Below are positions 43,061-50,403 of a stretch of DNA of 58,689 bases, piece after piece. The position numbers were made by a program, and so were the translations under genes. The stretch is taken from NCBI GenBank assembly GCA_964495595.1, contig CAZBWH010000010.1:1-58689 (forward strand), read 5' to 3'. Position 1 is the first letter of the stretch. Every line of letters starts with the position of its first letter. This DNA comes from CALMFQ01 sp964495595 (GTDB taxonomy: Bacteria; Pseudomonadota; Gammaproteobacteria; Burkholderiales; SCOH01). The notes under the pieces are model-generated. The model was not told the origin of the DNA. It worked only from the letters and a program-made list of their open reading frames with translations, and did no database searches.

Positions 43061-44230
43061 ATGCCGTGGCGCGCCACGCTTGAGGTATTCGCCATCTTTC
43101 TGCGCTTGGGGTTGACCTCGTTCGGTGGCCCGGTGGCGCATCTGGCTTTTTTCCGTAACGAATTCGTCCTGCGCCGCCGCTGGTTGGCCGATCAGGCGTA
43201 CACCGATCTGGTGGCGCTGGGCCAGTTTCTGCCGGGGCCGGCCAGCAGCCAGGTGGGGCTGGGCATTGGCCTGCTGCGGGCGGGTTACCCCGGCGCCCTG
43301 GCTGCCTGGCTGGGCTTTACCTTGCCGTCGGCGTTGATGCTGGCCCTGCTGGCGCTGGGCGCGCGCCATTATTCCGTACTGGCGGATGCAGGGGTGTTGC
43401 ATGGCCTGACTCTGGCGGCGGTGTCGGTGGTCGCGCAGGCGTTGTGTGGCATGGCGCGCAGTTTCTGCCCGGATGCGTTTCGGGTCTGGTTGATGCTGAC
43501 GGTGGCTGCCCTGTTGCTGATCTGGCCGTTGCCGCTATTGCAGCCGGTGCTGTTGCTGGCCGCCGGCGTGGCCGGGCTGATCGGCTGCAGCCGGCATCGG
43601 CCCGTTGGAGCGGGATTGCCGCTGCCGGGCATCAGCCGCCGGGCGGGCATGATCTGGTTGCTGGTCTTGCTGCTACTGCTCGCCGGTTTACCGTGGCTGG
43701 CGCAGCTCGATCCGGGTGGGTTGCCGGCGCTGGCCGACGGCTTTTTCCGCGCTGGCGCACTGGTGTTCGGTGGTGGCCATGTGGTGGTGCCGCTGTTACA
43801 GGCCGAGCTGGTGGCGACGGGCAGGATGCCTGCCGAGACATTTCTCGCCGGCTACGGCGCAGCCCAGGCGGTACCTGGGCCGGTATTCAGCGTGTCCGCC
43901 TTTCTTGGCGCATCAATGGCCGGCTGGCCGGGGGCCGCAACGGCAGTGCTGGCCATTTTTGCCCCGGCCTTTCTCTGGCTGATGGCTGCGCTGCCATTCT
44001 GGGTGCGCCTGTCGGGCAGCCCGCCGGTGCGGGCGGCAATGGCGGGTGTCAATGCTGCCGTGGTCGGCTTGCTGCTGGTGGCCTGGTTGTCGATGCTGAC
44101 GGGCGGCGCTGTGCAGCGCCCGTTGGACGGGCTGGTGGTCATGGCCGGCTGGCTGGCGCTGCAGTATGGCCGCTGGCCAGCCTGGGTCGTGGTGGCGGCG
44201 TGCGGACTGCTCGGTGTCTGGCTGGCTTGA
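43061..44230 (+). CDS. chrA: Chromate transporter ChrA
   Basis: 389-residue inner-membrane protein made of two homologous halves. LTSFGGPVAHLAFF and FLPGPASSQ open the first half; GALVFGGGHVVVPLL and AVPGPVFSVSAFLG the second. ChrA proteins export chromate; the true substrate of chromosomal copies is often unknown. No chrB regulator is adjacent. The gene follows mnmC after 33 bases. Confidence 0.93.
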   Translation: MPWRATLEVFAIFLRLGLTSFGGPVAHLAFFRNEFVLRRRWLADQAYTDLVALGQFLPGPASSQVGLGIGLLRAGYPGALAAWLGFTLPSALMLALLALGARHYSVLADAGVLHGLTLAAVSVVAQALCGMARSFCPDAFRVWLMLTVAALLLIWPLPLLQPVLLLAAGVAGLIGCSRHRPVGAGLPLPGISRRAGMIWLLVLLLLLAGLPWLAQLDPGGLPALADGFFRAGALVFGGGHVVVPLLQAELVATGRMPAETFLAGYGAAQAVPGPVFSVSAFLGASMAGWPGAATAVLAIFAPAFLWLMAALPFWVRLSGSPPVRAAMAGVNAAVVGLLLVAWLSMLTGGAVQRPLDGLVVMAGWLALQYGRWPAWVVVAACGLLGVWLA

Positions 44231-44288
44231 GGTTCATCCCACTCGCTGAATCAAGCGGCGCTTCCCGAGCCGGCCGGGCATGCTCCGC

Positions 44289-45929
44289 TCATTCGTTACC
44301 GTTGGCCGGCTTCGGCTTGCGTCTGCGGCGACGATACTTGTCCGGTCGGCTGCGGGCAGGGGCGTCGCTGTCGCTGTCGGTCGCGTCGACGCTTTCCGGC
44401 CGGTCAGGTTCGGGCTGATCGGCTGCGGGGCGGTCAGCGGCCTGTTGCGGTGCGGCGGCGGAGTCGGATTTCGGTTTGTTTTTGTTGCGGCGGCGCTTGT
44501 TGCGGGTTTTGCGTTCGTCTGCCGCCGATGGATGAGCGTCAGCGCTGGCGGGCAGGGCAGTGGCCAGATCGGCGGCTGGCGAGGCTGGCTCTGGCGTTGC
44601 GTTCGGGTCAGCAGCGGCGGTCGTGGTGCGTGGTTTTTCCTTGCCCGGCTTGTCTTTGCTCCGGCGGCGCTTATTGGGTGATTTGCGCTCGCCGCTGGCG
44701 GCGGATGGCTGTTCCTGATCGGGGTCGGTTGCCTGCCACACGAGCGGCCCGGTCGCGACCGGCTCCAGTTGTGGTGCCGGGGCCTGCGGCACCAGGGCAA
44801 AGCCTTCCATCAGGCGACGGGCGCTGCGGCTCATCACCACCTTGCTGACCTGCCAGTCGTTTGCCTTGCCGCTGACGTCGGCGGTCATGGTGGTCAGGCC
44901 GGAGGGATGGCCGAAGCACAGTGGCTTGCCGTCGCGCAAGGCTTTACCCAGTGTTTGCGATACCACGGTGCCGGTTACGCTGGCGGCTACGGCCAGTGCG
45001 ATGGCGCCGGTGCCGGTGTAGGCGTGGTGCAGCTTGCCCATCGAGACGATGCGCGCGGCCAGATCGTATTCCCCCTTGGCAAGGGCTTTGCCTGTGCTGC
45101 CGGTGTAGTCGGCCGGCTTGGCGACGAAACTGAGCTTGGGGGTGGCCGGGCGTTCGGCGCTGGCTTGTTCTGCCGTCTCCGCCAGCCCCATTGCCACAGC
45201 GGCGTAGGTGCGGATCAGCTCGAAGCGGCGCAGCAGTTCGGGGTTGGCATTGATCTGCTCCGGCGTCTCCAGCCCGCTCAGGTCAAGGTCCTTGGCCTTG
45301 ACGAACACGGTCGGGTTGCCGACGTCGATCAGCGTTACTTTCAGCTTGCCAAGTTCGGGGATGTCGAGGGTGTCGGTCTTGTTGCCGGTCGGAAACAGCT
45401 TGCCGCAGCTGCCGCCGGCCGGATCGAGGAATTCCAGCTTGATTTCGGCGCCGGGAAAAGCGACGCCGTCGAACTGGAATTCGTCTTCCACTACCGGCTG
45501 GCCGTTGCGCACCGGCACATGGGCGACGATGTGTTTGTCGATGTTGGCCTGCCAGATGCGCACCGTGGTGATGCCTTCGGTGGCTGGCACCAGTTTTTCC
45601 TCGATCGCAAACGGCGCCACCGCGGCGGTCAGGTTGCCGCAATTGCCGGAGTAGTCGATCAGCGCCTCACCGATCGCAACGTGGCCAAACAGGTAATCGA
45701 CATCGGCATCTTCGCGTTGCGATTTGCCGACGATGACGATCTTGCTGGTTGACGACGTGCCGCCACCGATGCCGTCGATCTGTTTGCCGTAGGGGTCGGG
45801 GCTGCCGATGGCGCGCAGCAGCAGGCGGTTGCATTGTTCGGCGTTCTGCGGCAGTGAATCGGCGCGAAAGAACAGCCCCTTGCTGGTGCCACCGCGCATC
45901 AGCACGGCGGGGATTTTCAGTTGACTCAT
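44289..45929 (-). CDS. prpF: PrpF-family isomerase with Arg/Lys-rich C-terminal tail
   Basis: 546 residues. Residues 1 to about 388 are a full PrpF/DUF453 protein (MRGGTSKGLFF, IDGIGGGTSSTSKI, YSGNCGNLTAAVA, GGSCGKLFPTG, GKLHHAYTGTGAIAL), which isomerises 2-methylaconitate in the methylcitrate route or related tricarboxylates. The last 158 residues (44289 to about 44765) are low-complexity with three basic clusters: NKRRRSKDKPGKEKP, NKRRRNKNKPKS and KYRRRRRKPKP, between acidic, Pro/Ala-rich spacers. I know no such tail in PrpF. No prpB, prpC or acnD is near. ATG 45929 is the PrpF start; the longer open frame to 46748 is a shadow. Confidence 0.9.
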   Translation of the reverse strand: MSQLKIPAVLMRGGTSKGLFFRADSLPQNAEQCNRLLLRAIGSPDPYGKQIDGIGGGTSSTSKIVIVGKSQREDADVDYLFGHVAIGEALIDYSGNCGNLTAAVAPFAIEEKLVPATEGITTVRIWQANIDKHIVAHVPVRNGQPVVEDEFQFDGVAFPGAEIKLEFLDPAGGSCGKLFPTGNKTDTLDIPELGKLKVTLIDVGNPTVFVKAKDLDLSGLETPEQINANPELLRRFELIRTYAAVAMGLAETAEQASAERPATPKLSFVAKPADYTGSTGKALAKGEYDLAARIVSMGKLHHAYTGTGAIALAVAASVTGTVVSQTLGKALRDGKPLCFGHPSGLTTMTADVSGKANDWQVSKVVMSRSARRLMEGFALVPQAPAPQLEPVATGPLVWQATDPDQEQPSAASGERKSPNKRRRSKDKPGKEKPRTTTAAADPNATPEPASPAADLATALPASADAHPSAADERKTRNKRRRNKNKPKSDSAAAPQQAADRPAADQPEPDRPESVDATDSDSDAPARSRPDKYRRRRRKPKPANGNE

Positions 45930-46000
45930 CAATTGTCCGTTTTTGCCCGAGCCAGGCAGGCTCAAGGGCGCGAGTTCGTTGTTGAACAGGCGGCTGACGA

Positions 46001-46351
46001 TCAGCGGCGCTCGCCTGACAATAAAGTGCTGAATGCCCAGGAAACGACGCTGTATGCCAGCGCGCCCCAGAAGGCGGCCCAGAAACCGCTGACGGAGAAA
46101 CCTTCCAGCATGTTGGCCACCAGCCAGAAACACAGGCCGTTGATCACCAGTGCAAACAGGCCGAAGGTCAGCAGCGTGATCGGCAGGGCCAGAAGCTGCA
46201 TCAGCGGCCGCAACATCACGTTGACCAGCCCGAGCACCAACGCTGCCAGCATGGCCCGGATCAGCCCTTCGATGACGATGCCGGGAACCAGCTCGGCGAC
46301 CAGCAAAAGGCTGGCGGCATTGATCAGCCACAGCAGCAACATTCTCAACAT
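46001..46351 (-). CDS. Small membrane protein of the holin-4-like (YvlD) family
   Basis: 116 residues with four membrane helices (MLRMLLLWLINAASLLLVAE, then helices near 30-52, 57-78 and 89-110). RAMLAALVLGLVNVMLRPL and LTLLTFGLFALVINGLCFW are typical of the phage-holin-4-like/YvlD group, common on chromosomes without any phage. It overlaps the end of cca by 7 bases, so it is probably co-expressed. Confidence 0.85.
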   Translation of the reverse strand: MLRMLLLWLINAASLLLVAELVPGIVIEGLIRAMLAALVLGLVNVMLRPLMQLLALPITLLTFGLFALVINGLCFWLVANMLEGFSVSGFWAAFWGALAYSVVSWAFSTLLSGERR

Positions 46352-47592
46352 GACATGGCCCCATCGTCCGGCGCGTGGGCGAAATTGTGCACTGCTTTGG
46401 CGATGGCGTGAAGTCTGGCGCTGGCGATTGCGTCCGGAATCCTGGCCTTGTCGCTTTGCGCCTGGGCAATGGCACCGGCGTCGACGCTATTGGCCGCTGC
46501 CAATGCAGACAGCAGGCGGTCGGCCTGCGGGAATGGCCGATTTTCATAGCCGGGGCGGCCGCGACTGTCGGCGATGCTGGCATTGAGCAGGTCGCGGAAA
46601 CGCTCCGGCTTGCGGAATGCGTCCACTGCCTGCAGCAAGCGGAGGATGGTGTCGGGGCGCAGTTCCAGTCCGCGGTGGATGTCGCCGTGGTAACGCGCCG
46701 TGTGGCGCGCCAGATCGCGGCAATCGTTCGGCAGGCGCAAGCGTTCACATACGGATTCGACCAGCTTCACGCCGCGGGTTTCGTGGCCGATATGGCGCGG
46801 CCATTGGTCGCGCGGCGTGGTGCCCTTGCCCAGATCGTGCAGCAGCGCGGCAACACGGGTGGCGAGGTTCCAGCCCTGGCTGGCGGCGTAGTCGACCACC
46901 AGCATGGTGTGCACGCCGGTATCGACTTCCGGATGATGCGCCGGTGGTTGCGGTACGCCCCACAGCCGATCCAGCTCCGGCAGAATGCGTACCAGCGCGC
47001 CGCAGTCACGCAGCGTGGCGAACATGCGCGACGGCTTGGGCCCTATCAGTCCACGGGCCAGCTCCTGCCACACGCGCTCAGGCACCAGGGCGTCGACTTC
47101 GCCACATTCGACCATCTCGCGCATCAAAGCCATGGTTTCCGGCGCCACGGCGAAATCGAAACGCGCGGCAAACCGTGCCAGCCGCAGGATACGCACCGGG
47201 TCTTCGACGAATGCCGGCGATACGTGGCGCAGCAGCCGCGCCTGCAGGTCGGCGCGACCGTTGAACGGGTCGATGATGTCGCCGTTTTCGGCCTGTGCCA
47301 TCGCATTGACGGTCAGGTCGCGCCGCGCCAGATCTTCTTCCAGCGTCACGTCCGGTGCGGCGTGGAAATGGAAGCCGTGATAGCCGGGCGCTGTTTTGCG
47401 TTCGGTGCGCGCCAGTGCATATTCTTCCTGGGTTTTCGGGTGCAGGAATACCGGAAAATCCTTGCCGACCGGGCGAAAGCCCTTGGCCAGCATTTGCTCT
47501 GGCGTGCCGCCGACCACCACGTAGTCGCGGTCGGCCACCGGCAACCCGAGCAGCTGGTCACGCACTGCGCCGCCGACGACATAAATCTGCAT
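46345..47592 (-). CDS. cca: Multifunctional CCA-adding enzyme
   Basis: 415 residues. The nucleotidyltransferase head (MQIYVVGGAVRDQLLG, ADRDYVVVGG, DVTLEEDLARRDLTVNAMAQ) adds CCA to tRNA 3' ends; the C-terminal HD domain (LLHDLGKG, HETRG) gives the extra phosphatase/phosphodiesterase activities of the bacterial multifunctional type. It starts one base before the GST stop ends (TGATG). Full-length. Confidence 0.96.
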   Translation of the reverse strand: MQIYVVGGAVRDQLLGLPVADRDYVVVGGTPEQMLAKGFRPVGKDFPVFLHPKTQEEYALARTERKTAPGYHGFHFHAAPDVTLEEDLARRDLTVNAMAQAENGDIIDPFNGRADLQARLLRHVSPAFVEDPVRILRLARFAARFDFAVAPETMALMREMVECGEVDALVPERVWQELARGLIGPKPSRMFATLRDCGALVRILPELDRLWGVPQPPAHHPEVDTGVHTMLVVDYAASQGWNLATRVAALLHDLGKGTTPRDQWPRHIGHETRGVKLVESVCERLRLPNDCRDLARHTARYHGDIHRGLELRPDTILRLLQAVDAFRKPERFRDLLNASIADSRGRPGYENRPFPQADRLLSALAAANSVDAGAIAQAQSDKARIPDAIASARLHAIAKAVHNFAHAPDDGAMSC

Positions 47593-48248
47593 CAGGGGTG
47601 GGCCGGTTCGAGGCTGGCGATGACGTGCGGCTCGGCTTCGGCCGCAGCGTACCACTCGCGCAGCGCCGGCAGCTCCAGCATGTGGTCGACGTAGGCCTGG
47701 CTGGCTGGCTGCAGTGGCACGCCGTAGCTGCGAAAGCGGGCGCACACCGGGGCATACATCGCATCGGCGATGCTGAAGCGGCCAAACAGGAACGGCCCGG
47801 CGTCGGCATGGCGCTGGCGACAGTGCTGCCAGATGTGCTCGATGCGGTCGATATCGGCCTGGGCGGACGGGGTGGGCACGGTGCCGGGGACATGGCGCCG
47901 CAGGTTCATGCCCATCTGGCTGCGCAGGTTGGTAAAGCCTGCGTGCATTTCGGCGCTGATCGAACGCGCTTCGGCTCGCGCAGCCGGGTCGTCGGGCCAC
48001 AGGTGCAGCGAGGGGTAGAGCTCAGCCAGATATTCGGCAATCGCCAGCGAATCCCACACCGCCACATTGCCGTCGATCAGGCAGGGTACTTTGCCGGACG
48101 GTGACAGGTCGAGAATCCGGGCCTTGTAATCGCCCTGATAGAGCGGGATCAGGATTTCCTCGAACGGAATGTCGGCCTGTTTCAGCAGCAGCCAGGGGCG
48201 CAGCGACCAGGAGGAGTAATTCTTGTTGCCGATCAAGAGTTTGAACAT
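47592..48248 (-). CDS. Glutathione S-transferase
   Basis: 218 residues. A thioredoxin-fold N-terminal domain (MFKLLIGNKNYSSWSLRPWL, KVPCLIDGNVAVWDSLAIAEYLAE, cut here) binds glutathione; the helical C-terminal domain holds the second substrate. The SSW segment is the activating serine region of this bacterial GST group. Encoded with cca and the holin-like protein in one tight run. Confidence 0.9.
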   Translation of the reverse strand: MFKLLIGNKNYSSWSLRPWLLLKQADIPFEEILIPLYQGDYKARILDLSPSGKVPCLIDGNVAVWDSLAIAEYLAELYPSLHLWPDDPAARAEARSISAEMHAGFTNLRSQMGMNLRRHVPGTVPTPSAQADIDRIEHIWQHCRQRHADAGPFLFGRFSIADAMYAPVCARFRSYGVPLQPASQAYVDHMLELPALREWYAAAEAEPHVIASLEPAHP

Positions 48249-48287
48249 GGCGGTCCTTGCGGGTGGAGGTGGGAAGGGCGCAGCGGT

Positions 48288-49229
48288 TCAGCCAGCGTTG
48301 CGCGCCCGGTAATGATCGAAGCGGCCACGCGGTGTCTGGCGGGCCAGGTACTGCGGGGCGATGGCTTCCAGCGCGGCCGGCTGAAAACCGAACGCAGCCG
48401 GAAACGGGCCGTTGCAGACGCTGTCGACCTGCATCGATGCCAGATTGTCGCGTGACATAAGCTGCCCTGGCAGCTTCTCCAGCAACGCGGCCTGCAGGCT
48501 GGCGAGCGTGTCGGACAGGGCCAGCACCGGTCGCGGGTGGCCGGTGAGCCGGGCCGCGTAGTCCACCAGCTCGCGCAAACGGTAGCATCGCGGGCCACCC
48601 AGCGGGTAGGTTTGGCCAATGGTGTCGCGCAACTGCAGTGCCTGGACGAAGCAACGGGCGACATCGCCCACCCAGACCGGCTGGAACCGGGCATCGGCGC
48701 CAGCCAGTGGCAGCACCGGTGCCAGGCTCGCCAGACGGGCAAACAGGCTGAGAAAGCTGTCTCCCTGGCCAAAAATCACCGAGGGCTGGAAGACAGTGAA
48801 ATCCAGCCCGCTTTGCTGCACCAGTGCCTGCCCGCGACCTTTCGAGCGCAGGTAGCGTGACGGCCCCTGGCTATCGGCTTGGAGCGCACTCATGTGCAGC
48901 AGACGTCTTACGCCCTGTTGCCGGCAGGCGGCGATGATCTTGCCCGGCAGCTCGACATGGGCACGTTCAAAGTCAGCGTCACTGCCATGCAGAATGCCGA
49001 CCAGGTTGATCACTGCATCCTGCTCCGCCAATAGCGTTGCCAATGTGGCCGGATCGTGGACATCGGCATCGATCAGGGTCACATGCGGCAACAGGATCAG
49101 ATCTTGTTTCAAGCGTTCGCGGTTACGGGTGGGTACCCATACCTGAAAGCCACCGGCGGCAAGCCTGGATACGAGATGGCGACCGACAAAACCGCTTCCA
49201 CCGATGACGCAAATGTTCCGGATAGGCAT
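48288..49229 (-). CDS. NAD(P)-binding protein of the complex I NDUFA9-like group
   Basis: 313 residues, an atypical short-chain dehydrogenase. ICVIGGSGFVGRHLVSRL near residues 5-22 binds the nucleotide, and INLVGILHG and FQPSVIFGQGDSF are typical of the NDUFA9-like group of betaproteobacteria. Function unproven; a role in quinone or lipid metabolism has been suggested for relatives. ATG 49229 is preferred over 49322, which overlaps the next gene. Confidence 0.85.
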   Translation of the reverse strand: MPIRNICVIGGSGFVGRHLVSRLAAGGFQVWVPTRNRERLKQDLILLPHVTLIDADVHDPATLATLLAEQDAVINLVGILHGSDADFERAHVELPGKIIAACRQQGVRRLLHMSALQADSQGPSRYLRSKGRGQALVQQSGLDFTVFQPSVIFGQGDSFLSLFARLASLAPVLPLAGADARFQPVWVGDVARCFVQALQLRDTIGQTYPLGGPRCYRLRELVDYAARLTGHPRPVLALSDTLASLQAALLEKLPGQLMSRDNLASMQVDSVCNGPFPAAFGFQPAALEAIAPQYLARQTPRGRFDHYRARNAG

Positions 49230-49272
49230 GGAGATATCTTTCAGATGGGTGGGCAGACTGCCGTGTTGGCGG

Positions 49273-50169
49273 TCAGTCCGGGTTGCGATGCAGGGTAACC
49301 AGGATCGCCTGATGGCCGGCATAGCGGATGGGGGCGATCGCAGCCCTGACCGGGGTTATCTTACCGCCTGCATCCTTCAGCCGGAAGTGGCCGCCGGAGG
49401 AGGAGGTCTGGCGCTGGGCGGCCAGCAGGGTGGCGCGGGCCGATGTCTGATCGTCGGGGTGGATGCTGGACCAGAGCGTGTCATCGACCGGCTGATCCGG
49501 CTTGAGTCCGCACACCAGACGCAGCGCCGGGTTGACGAACTCGATCTGCTCGCCACGCACGACCATCAGTAACGCATCAGTGGCCTGAACCAGCTGGCGA
49601 TAGTCGGCCTCATCGAGTTGCAGCGCGGCCTGGCGTAACAAATGTTCAATGCCGATACGGGCCAGCCGGGCTGCTCGCCGCAGTGCCAGTTGTTCCTGCG
49701 GCCCGGTCTGGCGTGGCTGCGGCCAGCACAGCATCAGCAGGCCAAGCAATCGTGCCTGGCTGTCGATGACCGGCATCACCAGTGCTGAGCGCAGGCCGGC
49801 ATCCAGCAGAAAGTTGCCCAGTTCACCCCACGTGGAATCCTGCTGCAGGTCGCCGCAGGCCGATGGCTGCCCGCTGTGCAGCCGGTCGTACCAGGGGCTG
49901 CCGTCCGCAACCGGATAATCATCCAGCTCCAGCAGCAGTTCGGCCGGCAGGCCCGGTGCGTGCCAGTCCTGCAGGCATTGCTGCTGTGTATCAAGCCGGG
50001 CAGCCAGGGCACGGCTGCCCGGAATTTGCCGTTCGAGAAACCGGCACAGATCAAGCATTGCCTGACGCAACGATCCACCGTCCAGCAGGTGCTCCATCAG
50101 CCGGATAATGTCGCCCAGTGCTTCGCCGGCCGCATCCAGCCCCCATTCGTTGATCGCCAGGTGTGCCAT
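49273..50169 (-). CDS. GAF-PAS sensory protein without an output domain
   Basis: 298 residues. A GAF-like domain (about 30-180, with SALVMPVIDSQARLLGLLML) and a PAS domain (about 195-297, with QATDALLMVVRGEQIEFVNP and WSSIHPDDQTSA). It ends right after the PAS; no kinase, GGDEF or EAL follows. GGAGA precedes the ATG at 50169. It may pass its signal by protein contact, or be a cut-down sensor. Confidence 0.8.
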   Translation of the reverse strand: MAHLAINEWGLDAAGEALGDIIRLMEHLLDGGSLRQAMLDLCRFLERQIPGSRALAARLDTQQQCLQDWHAPGLPAELLLELDDYPVADGSPWYDRLHSGQPSACGDLQQDSTWGELGNFLLDAGLRSALVMPVIDSQARLLGLLMLCWPQPRQTGPQEQLALRRAARLARIGIEHLLRQAALQLDEADYRQLVQATDALLMVVRGEQIEFVNPALRLVCGLKPDQPVDDTLWSSIHPDDQTSARATLLAAQRQTSSSGGHFRLKDAGGKITPVRAAIAPIRYAGHQAILVTLHRNPD

Positions 50170-50257
50170 GTCAATATCTCCTACAATGCCGGGTTGGATT
50201 GAGCATAGCAAAGTAGGATCGCGGTTTCCGGGTGCAGGGCGGGAACTTGTCGGCCGG

Positions 50258-50280
50258 ATTGCTTGTCATGACAAAGCAAT
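50258..50280. promoter_or_regulatory. Near-perfect palindrome, candidate operator
   Basis: ATTGC-TTGTCATGACAA-A-GCAAT: a 12-base perfect core with ATTGC/GCAAT arms, offset by one base. It is centred about 66 bases before the predicted start site of the gene at 50404, a usual place for an activator. Confidence 0.5.
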
Positions 50281-50299
50281 AAAATCTGATGGAATGCGT

Positions 50300-50328
50300 T
50301 TGCATGCCTGTCATGCTAAAGGTATATT
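50300..50328 (+). promoter_or_regulatory. Sigma-70 promoter of the 3HBOH-like gene
   Basis: TTGCAT (50300-50305), a 17-base spacer and TATATT (50323-50328): a good match to consensus. The spacer holds a short inverted repeat GCATG-CCTGT-CATGC. Confidence 0.6.
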
Positions 50329-50403
50329 GCACCTGCATAAATAGACGGAATTCAAGCGTGTGCCCCGGTTTGCTGGCTGGCCACGCCAACGAGGAGAGCA
50401 GCA

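Noticed and set aside
46001..46351. Evidence of a prophage from the holin-like gene
   Set aside because: No other phage gene nearby; this membrane family is common on ordinary chromosomes and the gene is coupled to cca.
45930..46748. Long N-terminal extension of the PrpF frame
   Set aside because: Runs through the holin-like and cca genes in another frame; PrpF homology begins at 45929.
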